A stretch of 64,000 bases of DNA from Photobacterium chitinilyticum (GTDB lineage Bacteria > Pseudomonadota > Gammaproteobacteria > Enterobacterales > Vibrionaceae): the NCBI RefSeq assembly GCF_004104355.1, contig NZ_RJLM01000008.1, positions 124,001-188,000 of the forward strand, written 5' to 3'. The translations under genes and the position numbers were made by a program. The notes beneath the pieces are model-generated. The model had not been told where the DNA came from. It ran no database searches and was given only the letters and a program-made list of their open reading frames with translations. Shown in pieces: positions 36,229 through 53,007 of the stretch. Numbering within the stretch: position 1 is the first letter of the stretch; each line of letters starts with the position of its first letter.

Positions 36229-38115
36229 CTAAAACCCGTCGCTATCAGACATCGACATTGTACAGTTGCGTCCTACCGCCTTGGCTTTATACAGTGCAAT
36301 ATCTGCCATTTCTATCAACTCACCATAATCCTGAACCGGTAGCGGGGTAATGGTGGCGATCCCCAGACTGACCGTCAGCTTGGTATCGATACCAGAATAC
36401 ATATGGGAGATCCCCTTTTCGGCCAACTGCCGGTGCACTTTCGCTGCGATAACCTCACCGCCTTTCATATCAGTATTGGGCAGCAGAAAAGCAAACTCCT
36501 CCCCCCCGTAGCGAGCCACTTCATCGGTTTCGCGTTTTACCACCGAACGGAACACCTTAGCCACTTCCCGTAGGGCATAATCCCCTTGCTGGTGACCATA
36601 GTTATCATTAAACGCTTTGAAGTTATCGATATCACACAGGATCAAGGTCAGCGGCTTTTGCTCCCGAATATGACTATGCCAGAGCTTGCGTAACTGCTCA
36701 TCAAAACTGCGCCGGTTGGCGACCTTGGTCAGACTGTCAATAAAGCTCAGTTCCTGCAACTCCATAATGGCATCAGCCAGTTGCTGCTCTGCCATTTTGC
36801 GCTCAGTCACGTCACGGGCCATTACCAACACCCCGGCTGTACCATCTGTCGGATCGCGATAAGGTGACTTTACCACCTCGTACCAAATCGGCGTACCATC
36901 TTCCAAAATGACATAGTCATCCATTTTCAGGGCAACGCCTTCTCGGATAACCTGCTGATCCGCTTCCTGGGACAGTTCCCACTTATCAGGCTCAAGCACC
37001 TCAGAGACGACCTTGCCCAGCAACTCTCCCTGTCCGAAGCCCAAGGAACGTGCAAACGGCTCATTACAGCCCACATAGATACCGTGCTCATTATAGAGGC
37101 CGATAGGATCCGTGCTGGCACTCATGATGGTATCAAGCAACGTATTGCGCTGTGCCAGTGCCTGCTCAGTGATTTCCCGCTTCTCTATTTCTTGTTTTAG
37201 GCTTTCCTGCATTTCATGCCAGTCTGTCACATCGTGGCTAATACTGAGGGTACCAATAGCTTCACCGTTATCCCCAATCAGCAACGTTTTATTCGTCTCC
37301 AATAATCGACTGGAACCATCAGGAGCGGTGGTCCAGGTATGACTCGAGTTGTTCGCCCCGGAAACACAGTCATCATCCCCCATGACACCTTCACTGACTC
37401 TCCCGCGCCAGAAACGATCAAACGCTTTGTTGGTGCCGATAGTTTGGCCTGATTTATCCTGAAAATAGACCAGCTCGGAAAGAGAGTTCAATACCTGCTG
37501 AAACACCCGCTGTTCTTGCTTCAGCTTTGCAGGAGATGTCGGCCGCTGCGGCGGCTTGACGATAAACAGTAACCAGGCAGGCTGCCATTTATACCTTACC
37601 GGCTGGCCAGATACCGTTAACTTCAACATTCGCCCCTGTGCAAAATGCAGCTCTTCGCTCACGTTGCGAAAACCACGACGAAAAGAAAAGGGTCGCAAAA
37701 AATCAAACATCATCTGTGGGCTGATTTCGTCCGGATACAGATAGCGACCATCAAGCTTACGGATCCCAAGTAGCTCGCGGCAACTTTTATTACCATAAAG
37801 TAAAGAACCATCTTTTCTTTTAATAATGGCGACCGCCAGCGGCATATGGGTCAGGGAGGCATGCAGTTTACGAAAAGATGATGAGCCAAGATGGTGAAGG
37901 AGTAATACCACCAGCCCGCCTCCGACAATGATAACCATGATCATCAAAGTGAAGAGCAGAATTGAGCTATTGAGGCTGTCTACAGCTTCCTGGGCAAACC
38001 CCGGCAACGGGCAGAGTAGGCTGGCGACAATGAATAAAAAACGAGTAGGTACTCGAGCACTTCTCCGAATGATTAACCGACAGAAGCTTCCTGTTTTTTT
38101 CCAGCAGTATTTCAT
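36229..38115 (-). CDS. Membrane PAS-GGDEF diguanylate cyclase
   Basis: ATG 38115 (MKYCWKKTGSF) follows GAGG and is preferred to an ATG 26 codons upstream. The 628-residue protein has a signal-like segment ending near GFAQ, a short periplasmic part, a membrane helix (ILLFTLMIMVIIVGGG), a PAS-like domain with YGNKSCRELLG, a second around VYFQDKSGQTIGTN, a coiled linker, a third PAS (GLYNEHGIYVGCNEPFARSLGF) and a C-terminal GGDEF domain. The active site GGEEF is at about 537-541 and the inhibitory I-site RETD lies five residues upstream, so it should make c-di-GMP and be product-inhibited. It lies upstream of arcB on the same strand, separated by a terminator. Confidence 0.9.
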   Translation of the reverse strand: MKYCWKKTGSFCRLIIRRSARVPTRFLFIVASLLCPLPGFAQEAVDSLNSSILLFTLMIMVIIVGGGLVVLLLHHLGSSSFRKLHASLTHMPLAVAIIKRKDGSLLYGNKSCRELLGIRKLDGRYLYPDEISPQMMFDFLRPFSFRRGFRNVSEELHFAQGRMLKLTVSGQPVRYKWQPAWLLFIVKPPQRPTSPAKLKQEQRVFQQVLNSLSELVYFQDKSGQTIGTNKAFDRFWRGRVSEGVMGDDDCVSGANNSSHTWTTAPDGSSRLLETNKTLLIGDNGEAIGTLSISHDVTDWHEMQESLKQEIEKREITEQALAQRNTLLDTIMSASTDPIGLYNEHGIYVGCNEPFARSLGFGQGELLGKVVSEVLEPDKWELSQEADQQVIREGVALKMDDYVILEDGTPIWYEVVKSPYRDPTDGTAGVLVMARDVTERKMAEQQLADAIMELQELSFIDSLTKVANRRSFDEQLRKLWHSHIREQKPLTLILCDIDNFKAFNDNYGHQQGDYALREVAKVFRSVVKRETDEVARYGGEEFAFLLPNTDMKGGEVIAAKVHRQLAEKGISHMYSGIDTKLTVSLGIATITPLPVQDYGELIEMADIALYKAKAVGRNCTMSMSDSDGF

Positions 38116-38260
38116 CGAGGTACCTCGAATGCCGGAAGCCCATAACCGGCGGTTAGGGCTACTGACTGAATCTAGAGCAATGGCTGACAGCATGCTTTTT
38201 ATTGAAAAGTTACTTATTGACTCCTGCTAATCTACCATATTTCTTCTTTCTACCAAGATC

Positions 38261-39193
38261 CTACTTAACAGGCTGATAAATAAAAGGCTGGTCCAATGCG
38301 CTACCCTGGGCACCGGATTGATCAAGACGGCGGCCTATTTCTGTCATCGCCAACCAGCGGTTTTCACACCAGGTCGGAGCGAGCAGAGTTGGGCGACGGG
38401 CACTGGCTGATACCCGGTGGTAAACGACTTCGGGCGGCGTTAAGCGAATCATCTCTGAAGCAATTTCTGCATAGTCGTCCAAGCCCAGAGCGTCCAAGCG
38501 ATTGGCCTTCCATGCCTGACCCATTTTGCTCCCTTCAACAATATGCAGGGGGTGAAGTTTTATACCATCGACACCGGCGTCTACAGTGCGACGGATCGTC
38601 TCTAAATTATCGTCTTTAGTATCGCCCGGCAGTCCGACAATTAAATGGGTACACACTTTAATGCCCAGCGCACGAGCACGCTTGGTGATCTGCTCGTAGC
38701 AAGCAAAATCATGGCCACGGTTAATACGCTTCAACGTTTTATCATTGGCGGTTTGCAACCCCAGCTCAAGCCAAATTTCATAACCTTGCCGGCAGTAACT
38801 GGCAAGTAGCTCCAGTACAGCATCAGGCACACAATCAGGACGGGTACCAACACACAACCCGACAATATCAGCCGCCTGCAATGCTTCTTCATACATATTT
38901 TTCAGCAACTGTACTTCGGCGTACGTATTTGTGTAAGCCTGGAAGTAAGCCAAGTAGCGCTTCGCTCTGTCGGTCTGCGCTGCTCGCTCTGCCAGTTGCT
39001 GGCTAATCGGTAAATATTGCGCCTGCTCATCGGCAAACGAGGCCACATTGCAAAAGGTACAGCCGCCACGACCTATCGTGCCATCACGGTTTGGACAGCT
39101 AAACCCACCATGCAGGGTAAGCTTGTGTACCTTCTCTCCATAGCGGCGTTGTAAATCCTGTCCAAATGTATTGACTAATTCGTGCAACTGCAT
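38261..39193 (-). CDS. yhcC: Radical SAM protein, YhcC family
   Basis: The start is ATG 39193 (MQLHELVNTFGQDLQ), preceded by AGGTGAC; an upstream ATG at 39241 adds 16 residues without family similarity. The 310-residue protein has the unusual radical SAM cluster CPNRDGTIGRGGCTFCN, where a long first spacing separates the cysteines, and the substrate-side motifs ELGLQTANDKTLKRINRGHD and HLIVGLPGDTKDDNLET (outline). E. coli yhcC lies next to gltB, and here it is divergent from gltB across 615 bases, so the linkage is conserved. Its substrate is not settled. Confidence 0.92.
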   Translation of the reverse strand: MQLHELVNTFGQDLQRRYGEKVHKLTLHGGFSCPNRDGTIGRGGCTFCNVASFADEQAQYLPISQQLAERAAQTDRAKRYLAYFQAYTNTYAEVQLLKNMYEEALQAADIVGLCVGTRPDCVPDAVLELLASYCRQGYEIWLELGLQTANDKTLKRINRGHDFACYEQITKRARALGIKVCTHLIVGLPGDTKDDNLETIRRTVDAGVDGIKLHPLHIVEGSKMGQAWKANRLDALGLDDYAEIASEMIRLTPPEVVYHRVSASARRPTLLAPTWCENRWLAMTEIGRRLDQSGAQGSALDQPFIYQPVK

Positions 39194-39443
39194 CGTGTCA
39201 CCTGAGTGGTAAAGTAAAAAAGCAGCGCAGACTAACACCAATCAGACCGCCGGAGTTTGTGCCAAAACAATAAATATCGCTTAATCTCCTTGCTGTAGCA
39301 CTCCTACACCGTAGTGACAGAAAACTACAAAACCAATTCTAGGTAACCCGCCATTAACCTTAATAAATAAGCGGTTAATAACCATAAGCTGGCAGGTCAT
39401 ATTCATAACGAGAACCGTTATCGAATAAAAAATCAATAACGTG

Positions 39444-39463
39444 AGCTATAAATTCATATAGCT
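39444..39463. repeat. Perfect inverted repeat upstream of gltB
   Basis: AGCTATA (39444-39450), spacer AATTCA, TATAGCT (39457-39463). It is AT-rich and could be an operator; no known consensus fits. Confidence 0.35.
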
Positions 39464-39583
39464 AGCAATTTTATGCTAAGCGACTACTATTTTTTGTTGG
39501 TAATTGATAAATCAAAATTGTAGGATAGTTACAGCTGTGTGCAATTTATGAACAATAAATGTGGCGATTTCACCCCTAAAAAT

Positions 39584-39599
39584 AGTGATTTATGTCACC
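39584..39599. promoter_or_regulatory. CRP-like site upstream of gltB
   Basis: AGTGA-TTTATG-TCACC keeps the GTGA/TCAC core with a six-base spacer (eight of ten consensus bases). E. coli gltBDF is known to be affected by CRP and Lrp. The promoter itself was not identified. Confidence 0.35.
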
Positions 39600-39655
39600 A
39601 CCTCTAGGTAGTCGTAGAACTTTTGCAAACCAGAGCAAGAGTGCTACAGAATTAA

Positions 39656-39786
39656 GTTTGCTAATGATTCGAAACATCATCCCACAGCAAACATGCGTTT
39701 CACCGGCTGGACAGGAGTCCATTTGATACCGGTCGCGATGCACAAAAATAAATTAGGGATAACTCAGGCCTCTGGACTGACGCCTG
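39656..39786 (+). other. Structured RNA leader of the first gltBD operon (candidate)
   Basis: Three dyads lie in the 150 bases before gltB. First, GTTTGCT-A-ATGAT, loop TCGAAAC, ATCAT-CCCAC-AGCAAAC (39656-39692). Second, ACCGG-C-TGGAC, loop AGGA, GTCCA-TTTGATA-CCGGT (39702-39733). Third, CAGGC ... GCCTG (39765-39786). The AGTCCA arm of the second hairpin (39716-39721) is also complementary to TGGACT (39773-39778) inside the third, so the two are mutually exclusive. This is the layout expected of a regulatory leader just ahead of the GGAAGG ribosome site. I do not recognise a known riboswitch. Confidence 0.4.
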
Positions 39787-39808
39787 TTGAAACTGGAAGG
39801 AAGTATCT

Positions 39809-42800
39809 ATGACAGATCAAGAGCTTAATGCTCAGGGACTTTACGTGCCTGAATTGGAGCACGATGCCTGCGGTATCGGCTTTGTGGCCCATCTGAAGAA
39901 CCGCAAATCCCATGAAATTGTAACCCAAGCCCTTGATATGCTTGCTCGGATGGAACACCGTGGCGGTCAGGGTTGCGATCCATGTAGCGGTGACGGTGCC
40001 GGTATTCTGCTGCAAAAACCTCACGAGTTTTTACTGGAAGAGACCGTCAAACAGGGCATTAAACTACCGTCGTTTGATCAGTACGGTGTCGGTGTGGTGC
40101 TTTTCCCCAAAGACGAGTACAAGCGCCAGCAATGCCGTGATATTTTAGAACGAAATGCAAAACGACTGGATCTTGAGATCATCGGCTACCGTATATTGCC
40201 CGTCGACAACTCAATGATCGGGGACGATCCGCTCAGCACCGAACCACAGTTTGAGCATGTCTTTATTACCGGCGGTGCAAACCTGGATCCTGCCGTTCTC
40301 GAACGCAAACTGTATGTACTGCGTAACTACACCGTTCGGGTCTGCCTCGAAAGCATCTCCAACATTGGTGATGATTTCTATATTAACTCCCTGTCGTATA
40401 AAACCTTGGTATACAAAGGCCAGCTAACCACGGAGCAAGTACCTCAGTACTTCCTGGATCTGCAAAACCCGACCATGGTAACGGCACTGGCGCTGGTTCA
40501 CTCACGCTTTTCAACCAATACCTTTCCGAAATGGCGTTTGGCCCAGCCTTTCCGTTATATTGCCCATAACGGCGAAATCAATACCGTGCGCGGTAACCTG
40601 AACTGGATGAAGGCACGCGAAGCGATCCTTGAGTCGAAACTGTTCAGCCAGCAAGAAATCGATATGCTGCTTCCTATCTGCCAGGAAGGCAGCTCGGATT
40701 CATCGAACTTTGATATGGCACTAGAGCTGCTGGTTCTTTCTGGCCGTAGCCTGCCACACGCCCTGATGATGCTGATCCCGGAAGCCTGGCAAGAAAACAA
40801 AAACATGGATCCGAAACGCCGTGCATTCTACCAGTACCATGCCAACGTCATGGAACCATGGGATGGTCCGGCTTCGGTATGTTTCACCGATGGTGTACAG
40901 GTCGGTGCAACCCTTGACCGAAACGGCCTGCGCCCTTCACGCTATACCGTCACCAAAGATGACTTCCTGGTAATGGCATCGGAATCTGGTGTTGTCGAAA
41001 TCGAACCGGAAAATGTCCAGTTCCGAGGCCGCCTGCAACCTGGCCGTATCTTTGTTGCCGATCTGGAACAAGGCCGCATTATCTCTGACGAGGAAGTCAA
41101 AGATAGTATTGCTACCGCGCAGCCATATGAGCAGTGGGTAAAAGACAACCTGTTAACGCTAAAGGCCCTGCCCGAAGCCGACAACATGCACCACCAGCCA
41201 ACGCCTGAGCGCCTGCTTCATCACCAGCAAGCCTTTGGCATGAGCTCGGAAGAAGTGAACGACATTATCGTTCCGCTGGCAAAAACCGGTTACGAGCCGC
41301 TCAGTGCGATGGGGGCTGACTGGCCACTTGCGATCCTTTCGCACCAGTCACAGCACCTGTCCAACTATTTCAAGCAGCTGTTCGCCCAGGTCACCAACCC
41401 ACCGATCGACCCGATCCGTGAGCGTATGGTCATGTCTCTGAACACCTATCTGGGTAAAGATCAGAACCTGCTGACCGAAACCCCCGAGCACTGTCAGAAA
41501 GTCGAGCTGGAATCACCTGTACTGTCCAATGCCGAACTGGAAAAACTCCGCGCGATTGATAAGGAGCACCTACAGGCCAAGACACTGGATATCGTATTCC
41601 GGGCCAACGGCGAGCAGGGCAAACTTGAGCGTGCCCTTAAGCGTATTTGCCAGTACTCGGAAGATGCCGTCCTAGATGGCTATTCCATCATTATTCTGAC
41701 TGACCGTGCGGTTAACTCGAACCATGCCGCTATCCCGGCAATGCTGGCCGTCGGTGCCGTTCATCACCATTTGATCCGCAAGGGCCTGCGTGCCAAGTGT
41801 GACATCATAGTCGAGACCGGCGATGCGCGAGAAACCCACCACTTTGCCACGCTGGTCGGTTATGGTGCCAATGCGGTTAACCCGTACCTGGTCACTGAAA
41901 CCCTGGTTGATCTGCAGAACAAGCGCAAGCTTGACCCAGAGCTGCCAACCGAAGAGCTGTTCAATAACTACCGCAAAGGCGTCAACGGCGGCCTGCTCAA
42001 GATCTTCTCCAAAATGGGGATCTCGACCCTGCAGTCCTACCATGGTGCCCAGATCTTCGAGGCGCTCGGGATCAGCAAAGCCGTGGTTGACAAATACTTC
42101 ACCGGGACAGTTTCACGTATCCAGGGCCTGACTATCGATGATATCGCCCAGGAAGTTCTGATCCGCCATCGCGTCGGTTACCCGACCCGTGAAATCCCAA
42201 TCCAGATGCTCGATGTCGGTGGTGTCTACCAGTGGAAGCAGCGTGGCGAAAAGCACCTGTTTAACCCTGAGACCATTTCGCTGTTGCAACAGTCGACCCG
42301 CAACAAAGACTTTGCCCAGTTCAAGCAATACGCCCATGAAGTTGACGCGCAAGGTGACAATGCGGCAACGCTGCGTAGCCAGCTTGAATTTATCAACAAC
42401 CCGGCTGGCTCCATTCCGCTCGCCGAAGTTGAACCTATTGAGAATATTCTCAAGCGCTTTGCGACCGGTGCAATGAGCTTTGGTTCTATCTCCTACGAGG
42501 CACACTCGACCCTGGCTGTTGCGATGAACCGCATCGGCGCGAAGTCGAACTCAGGCGAGGGCGGTGAAGATCCGGCTCGTTTCGAGAAAAAAGACAACGG
42601 AGACTGGGAACGCTCGGCGATCAAGCAGGTTGCCTCAGGCCGCTTCGGTGTGACTTCTTACTACCTGACCAACTCTGACGAAATTCAGATCAAGATGGCA
42701 CAGGGTGCCAAGCCGGGTGAAGGTGGTCAGCTACCGGGTGACAAAGTCGATGACTGGATCGGAGCGACCCGTCACTCCACACCGGGAGTCGGCCTGATTT

Positions 42801-44356
42801 CACCACCGCCGCATCATGATATTTACTCAATCGAAGATTTGGCCCAGCTGATCTACGATTTGAAAAATGCCAACCGTACCGGTCGCGTCAACGTGAAACT
42901 GGTATCCGAAGCAGGCGTCGGTACGATAGCCTCCGGTGTTGCCAAAGCGAAAGCGGACGTAGTACTGATTGCCGGATTCGATGGCGGTACAGGTGCATCA
43001 CCGATGTCATCAATTCGCCACACCGGTCTGCCTTGGGAGCTTGGCTTGGCCGAGACCCACCAGACACTGCTGAAGAACGGTTTGCGTAACCGTATCGTTG
43101 TCCAGTCTGATGGCCAGATGAAAACACCGCGCGACCTTGCTGTCGCTACCCTGCTAGGTGCCGAAGAGTGGGGGGTTGCCACCGCTGCGCTCGTCGTTGA
43201 AGGCTGTATCATGATGCGTAAGTGTCATAAAAATACCTGCCCTGTCGGTATCGCTACACAGAACAAAACGCTACGTGAGCGCTTTGATGGCCGTGTAGAC
43301 GACGTGGTGACCTTCTTCCAGTACATGGCAGAAGGCCTGCGTGAAATTATGGCCGAGCTTGGCTTCCGGACTATCGAAGAAATGGTCGGCCAGTCACAGA
43401 AACTGAAGATCCGTGAAGATATCGCTCACTGGAAATACCAGAACCTCGATCTGACCCCGGTATTGTTCACCGAGCAAGCTCGTGATGAAGACGGTATCTA
43501 CAACCAGCGCAAGCAAGACCATAACCTGGAAAATGTCCTTGACCGCAAGCTGATTGAAGCGGCAGCCCCTGCGCTTTATGAAGGCAAACAGGTAGATGCC
43601 GAGTTTGACATCATCAATACCGACCGTAGTGCCGGTACCATGCTGTCGAATGAGATCTCCAAGATCTACAAAGACAAAGGGCTCCCTCAGCCAATGAGCG
43701 TCAAGTTCAAAGGTTCGGCTGGCCAGAGCTTCGGCGCATTCCTGACCAAGGGCGTGCAGTTCGAGGTCGAAGGCGATGCCAACGACTACTGGGGCAAGGG
43801 CCTGTCTGGCGGTACGCTGGTACTGTACCCGGATGCAAAGTCTGACATTGTGCCGGAAGACAATATCGTCGTCGGTAACGTATGTTTCTACGGCGCGACC
43901 TCGGGCGAGTCTTTCATTCGCGGTTTGGCTGGCGAACGGTTCTGTGTGCGTAACTCCGGTGCCAAAGTGATTGTCGAAGGTGTCGGTGACCACGGTTGTG
44001 AATACATGACTGGCGGTGTGGCCGTTATCCTTGGCCAGACCGGACGCAACTTCGCAGCCGGTATGAGTGGCGGTGTTGCCTATGTCTGGGATCAGTTCGA
44101 CGATTTCGAAACCAGGCTAAATCCTGAACTTGTCGATATCGATCCGATTGAGCAAGAAGACAGAGACTTGCTCCAGGAAATGCTAACCAAACATGTAGAG
44201 CTAACTGGTAGTACAGTGGCACAGACTTTCCTTTCCAACTTCGACGCGAACCTGCAGAAGATGGCGAAAGTGATGCCAAGGGATTACAAAGCTGTACTGC
44301 AAAAGCGTAAAGCGGAAGCAGAAAACAAGGAAGAGTTGGAGGCCGTAAATGGGTAA
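39809..44356 (+). CDS. gltB: Glutamate synthase (GOGAT) large subunit, Bacillus-type
   Basis: This subunit makes two glutamates from glutamine and 2-oxoglutarate with electrons from the small subunit. The 1515-residue precursor has a 20-residue propeptide before the N-terminal nucleophile Cys21 ([13 protein letters not shown]), which attacks glutamine. The glutaminase domain (to about 440), central domain, FMN-binding synthase domain ([30 protein letters not shown]), 3Fe-4S loop (CHKNTCPVG) and C-terminal beta-helix (GTAGQSFG-like [21 protein letters not shown]) are complete. It resembles Bacillus subtilis GltA more than E. coli GltB. It overlaps gltD by eight bases. Confidence 0.95.
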   Translation: MTDQELNAQGLYVPELEHDACGIGFVAHLKNRKSHEIVTQALDMLARMEHRGGQGCDPCSGDGAGILLQKPHEFLLEETVKQGIKLPSFDQYGVGVVLFPKDEYKRQQCRDILERNAKRLDLEIIGYRILPVDNSMIGDDPLSTEPQFEHVFITGGANLDPAVLERKLYVLRNYTVRVCLESISNIGDDFYINSLSYKTLVYKGQLTTEQVPQYFLDLQNPTMVTALALVHSRFSTNTFPKWRLAQPFRYIAHNGEINTVRGNLNWMKAREAILESKLFSQQEIDMLLPICQEGSSDSSNFDMALELLVLSGRSLPHALMMLIPEAWQENKNMDPKRRAFYQYHANVMEPWDGPASVCFTDGVQVGATLDRNGLRPSRYTVTKDDFLVMASESGVVEIEPENVQFRGRLQPGRIFVADLEQGRIISDEEVKDSIATAQPYEQWVKDNLLTLKALPEADNMHHQPTPERLLHHQQAFGMSSEEVNDIIVPLAKTGYEPLSAMGADWPLAILSHQSQHLSNYFKQLFAQVTNPPIDPIRERMVMSLNTYLGKDQNLLTETPEHCQKVELESPVLSNAELEKLRAIDKEHLQAKTLDIVFRANGEQGKLERALKRICQYSEDAVLDGYSIIILTDRAVNSNHAAIPAMLAVGAVHHHLIRKGLRAKCDIIVETGDARETHHFATLVGYGANAVNPYLVTETLVDLQNKRKLDPELPTEELFNNYRKGVNGGLLKIFSKMGISTLQSYHGAQIFEALGISKAVVDKYFTGTVSRIQGLTIDDIAQEVLIRHRVGYPTREIPIQMLDVGGVYQWKQRGEKHLFNPETISLLQQSTRNKDFAQFKQYAHEVDAQGDNAATLRSQLEFINNPAGSIPLAEVEPIENILKRFATGAMSFGSISYEAHSTLAVAMNRIGAKSNSGEGGEDPARFEKKDNGDWERSAIKQVASGRFGVTSYYLTNSDEIQIKMAQGAKPGEGGQLPGDKVDDWIGATRHSTPGVGLISPPPHHDIYSIEDLAQLIYDLKNANRTGRVNVKLVSEAGVGTIASGVAKAKADVVLIAGFDGGTGASPMSSIRHTGLPWELGLAETHQTLLKNGLRNRIVVQSDGQMKTPRDLAVATLLGAEEWGVATAALVVEGCIMMRKCHKNTCPVGIATQNKTLRERFDGRVDDVVTFFQYMAEGLREIMAELGFRTIEEMVGQSQKLKIREDIAHWKYQNLDLTPVLFTEQARDEDGIYNQRKQDHNLENVLDRKLIEAAAPALYEGKQVDAEFDIINTDRSAGTMLSNEISKIYKDKGLPQPMSVKFKGSAGQSFGAFLTKGVQFEVEGDANDYWGKGLSGGTLVLYPDAKSDIVPEDNIVVGNVCFYGATSGESFIRGLAGERFCVRNSGAKVIVEGVGDHGCEYMTGGVAVILGQTGRNFAAGMSGGVAYVWDQFDDFETRLNPELVDIDPIEQEDRDLLQEMLTKHVELTGSTVAQTFLSNFDANLQKMAKVMPRDYKAVLQKRKAEAENKEELEAVNG

Positions 44357-45821
44357 GCCTACTGGATTTTTAGAATTTGGCCGTGAACTGCCACAAAAGC
44401 TGGAACCAAGTGTTCGTATCCAGGACAACAAAGAGTTTGTCCTCAACGAAGAGTTTGGCAATAAGATCAATACACAGGCGTCACGCTGCATGGATTGCGG
44501 TGTGCCCTTCTGTCACAACTCATGCCCGATCGGCAACATCATTCCTGAATTCAATGATGCGGTTTATCGTGATAGCTGGGAAGAAGCGTGGAACATCCTG
44601 AGTTCGACCAATAACTTTCCGGAGTTTACCGGTCGTGTCTGCCCGGCTCCTTGTGAAAGTGGCTGTGTACTGGGTATCAACCAAGACCCAATCACGATTT
44701 GTAATATAGAGAAAACCATTGTCGAAACGGCCTACCGTGAAGGGTATGCCAAGCCGAAAACACCACGTTCTCGTACCGGCAAAACCATTGCCATCATCGG
44801 CTCGGGTCCTGCCGGGCTTGCAGCAGCCGAGCAGTTAAACAGTGCCGGTCACTGTGTAACGGTATTCGAGCGTGACGAGAAAGTCGGTGGCCTGCTGCGC
44901 TTTGGGATCCCAGATTTCAAATTAGGCATGGATATCATCGACCGTAAGATCAACTTAATGGCAGACGCTGGGGTGAAGTTCGAAGTTAACGCCCATATCG
45001 GTGTCAACATCAACGCCCAGCAATTACGCCAGGACTTTGATGTCGTACTGCTGACGGGTGGCTCAACGGTGCCTCGCAATCTACCTATCCCGGGGCGCGA
45101 GCTGAAAGGCGTTCACTTTGCCATGGAGTTTTTGGCACAGAATAACCGCCGTGCCAACGACATGGACCTCAAAACTGAAGAAATCCATGCCAAGGGCAAG
45201 CACGTGGTCGTGATCGGGGGCGGTGATACCGGCTCTGACTGTGTCGGTACCTCAAACCGCCATGGTGCGGCCAGCATTACTCAAGTGGAAATCATGCCGA
45301 TCCCACCGGAAAAGCGCCCGGCCAACCAGCCATGGCCGTCTTATCCGATGATCATGAAAACCTCGACATCTCATGAAGAGGGCTGTGAACGCCACTGGAA
45401 TATTCTGACCAAAGAGTTCATCGGTGATGAGGCAGGTAACGTGAAAGCGCTGCGCATTGCTGATATTCAATGGCAAGAAGCCAAACCAGGCGAACGCCCG
45501 GGCTTTGAAGAAGTCGCAGGTTCTGAGCGTGTCATTCCGTGTGATCTGGCCTTCTTGGCAATGGGCTTCCTTCATCCGGAACCTACCGGTGTTCTCGCTC
45601 AGCTGGATATCAAACTTGATGAGCGCGGCAACGTGGCAACCGAAGGGTTTGCGACGAGCCAGAAAGGTGTATTCGCCGCTGGTGATATGCGTACCGGTCA
45701 GTCACTGGTTGTACGCTGTATCAATGAAGGCCGTGAATGTGCACGTGAAATTGATGATTACCTGATGGGTAATTCCAACCTGGAAGCAAAAGCCAATTCA
45801 CTTATGCTATCTAGAGCCTGA
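44349..45821 (+). CDS. gltD: Glutamate synthase small subunit, Bacillus-type
   Basis: This subunit takes electrons from NADPH via FAD and 4Fe-4S clusters and passes them to the large subunit. The 490-residue protein has the N-terminal cysteine sets CMDCGVPFCHNSCPIGN and CPAPCESGCVLG, the FAD motif IIGSGPAGLAAAEQL and the NADPH motif VVVIGGGDTGSDCVGT. GGAGG precedes the ATG inside the end of gltB, so translation is coupled. It resembles Bacillus GltB (small subunit) rather than the neighbouring copy at 50748-52160. Confidence 0.95.
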   Translation: MGKPTGFLEFGRELPQKLEPSVRIQDNKEFVLNEEFGNKINTQASRCMDCGVPFCHNSCPIGNIIPEFNDAVYRDSWEEAWNILSSTNNFPEFTGRVCPAPCESGCVLGINQDPITICNIEKTIVETAYREGYAKPKTPRSRTGKTIAIIGSGPAGLAAAEQLNSAGHCVTVFERDEKVGGLLRFGIPDFKLGMDIIDRKINLMADAGVKFEVNAHIGVNINAQQLRQDFDVVLLTGGSTVPRNLPIPGRELKGVHFAMEFLAQNNRRANDMDLKTEEIHAKGKHVVVIGGGDTGSDCVGTSNRHGAASITQVEIMPIPPEKRPANQPWPSYPMIMKTSTSHEEGCERHWNILTKEFIGDEAGNVKALRIADIQWQEAKPGERPGFEEVAGSERVIPCDLAFLAMGFLHPEPTGVLAQLDIKLDERGNVATEGFATSQKGVFAAGDMRTGQSLVVRCINEGRECAREIDDYLMGNSNLEAKANSLMLSRA

Positions 45822-45847
45822 TTTCATTCAACATAATCCTAAATTTA

Positions 45848-45875
45848 AAGCCAGCTCCTAGAGCTGGTTTTTTTA
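45848..45875 (+). terminator. Terminator after the first gltBD operon
   Basis: CCAGCTC (45851-45857), loop CTA, GAGCTGG (45861-45867), followed by TTTTTTT. Confidence 0.87.
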
Positions 45876-46269
45876 TATCTATTCTCCCGACTCAATCCGC
45901 CGATCGCAGCCCCATTCCTCCCTTATCTGACCTAACTTTATTCACCAGCTAATTCCTTTTTCAATACGCTGGCAGAATGTGCTTGTCGATATAGAAAATT
46001 CTAATTTTTCAGATGGTTCCAAGATATTCTTACTCGCCCCAAAATGTAAGCAATATGTTTCACCAAACCAATAAAAGTCAAAATACCAATAGTTTATGCA
46101 GAAGAATATCCACATTCACTGGATTTAAACCGTCAAGTGATGGAAATTTGACCTTTTTGTAAATTATCGTTAACTTCAAATATTGCGGGAAGCAGAAATG
46201 GCGATCAGGGAGATTGCCATAAATATGCAGTAATACTGCTCGAATGAGTGGAAGCAAGGGAGAGTTGCA
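45876..46269. other. Intergenic region between the two gltBD operons
   Basis: There is no gene in these 394 bases. GTCAA ... TTGAC (about 46131-46152) is a small dyad. A GGGAGAG ribosome site precedes the second gltB. No CRP, FNR or sigma-54 site with correct spacing was found, so the promoter of the second operon lies here but is not identified. Confidence 0.45.
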
Positions 46270-52160
<5,891 letters not shown>

Positions 52161-52198
52161 AGACGTAGAGGTGTAGCCTCTTCATCAAACACCACTAA

Positions 52199-52231
52199 AA
52201 CGGGAATGGCTTTCAACGCCATTCCCGCTTT
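52199..52231 (+). terminator. Terminator after the second gltBD operon
   Basis: CGGGAATGGC (52201-52210), loop TTTCAAC, GCCATTCCCG (52218-52227), followed by CTTTAT. The stem is strong and the T run is short. Confidence 0.78.
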
Positions 52232-52308
52232 ATATTCGTTCATGTTACAATTCTTGCCATACACACTCCCGGTAGGGAGTCTCCGTTTACCTACAAGAGA
52301 ACACATTG

Positions 52309-53007
52309 ATGAAAATCGGCATTATTGGTGCGATGGAACAAGAAGTTGCCATCCTAAAAGCGCAACTGACTAACAGCGAAACTCACAACAAAGCAGGCTG
52401 TACGTTCTATACCGGTACTCTTAATGGTGCAGATGTTGTCTTGTTGCAATCAGGTATCGGTAAAGTCGCTGCCGCCGTCGGTACAGCTGTCCTGCTTGAA
52501 GTCTTCCAGCCGGATGTTGTACTTAACACCGGCTCTGCAGGTGGTTTCGATTCAACCCTGAACCTGGGTGATGTGGTTATCTCGACTGAAGTTAGGTACC
52601 ACGACGCCGACGTTACTGCATTCGGTTACGAAATCGGTCAGATGGCCCAGCAGCCAGCGGCTTTCGTTGCTGATGCAAAACTCATGGATACGGCTGAACA
52701 GGCACTGGCGACAATGGGTGACATGCACGCTGTTCGCGGTCTGATCTGTACCGGCGATGCTTTCGTATGCTCTGCTGAAAAACAAACATTCATTCGTGAC
52801 AACTTCCCTTCCGTCGTTGCTGTTGAAATGGAAGCTGCCGCGATTGCTCAGGCATGTCACCAGTTCGAGATCCCGTTCGTCGTGGTTCGTGCTATTTCTG
52901 ATGTCGCCGACAAAGAGTCACCAATGAGCTTCGAAGAGTTCCTGCCTCTGGCTGCGAAGAGCTCATCTGTCATGGTGGCGAAAATGGTTGAACTTCTTAA
53001 CCAATAA
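52309..53007 (+). CDS. mtnN: 5'-methylthioadenosine/S-adenosylhomocysteine nucleosidase
   Basis: MtnN (Pfs) cleaves the adenine from methylthioadenosine, S-adenosylhomocysteine and 5'-deoxyadenosine; the S-ribosylhomocysteine product feeds LuxS and autoinducer-2. ATG 52309 gives 232 residues, the E. coli length. Catalytic Glu12 ([10 protein letters not shown]), the ribose-binding [10 protein letters not shown] and the catalytic Asp in [11 protein letters not shown] are intact. Its TAA shares a base with the ATG of the next gene (TAATG), so it heads an mtnN-cbiB-btuF operon. Confidence 0.97.
   Translation: MKIGIIGAMEQEVAILKAQLTNSETHNKAGCTFYTGTLNGADVVLLQSGIGKVAAAVGTAVLLEVFQPDVVLNTGSAGGFDSTLNLGDVVISTEVRYHDADVTAFGYEIGQMAQQPAAFVADAKLMDTAEQALATMGDMHAVRGLICTGDAFVCSAEKQTFIRDNFPSVVAVEMEAAAIAQACHQFEIPFVVVRAISDVADKESPMSFEEFLPLAAKSSSVMVAKMVELLNQ

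Noticed and set aside
39506-39519. FNR-like TTGATAAATCAA upstream of gltB
   Set aside because: The half sites are only two bases apart instead of four, so an FNR dimer would not fit.
43394-43993. 199-codon minus-strand frame opposite the first gltB
   Set aside because: It mirrors the C-terminal part of GltB, with no ribosome site.
45960-45985. Sigma-54 promoter-like TGGCAG...GC before the second gltB
   Set aside because: The GG and GC elements are 10 bases apart rather than the required 12.
52161-52308. Cobalamin riboswitch upstream of mtnN-cbiB-btuF
   Set aside because: The gap is under 150 bases, is mostly the gltD terminator, and has no B12-box sequence.
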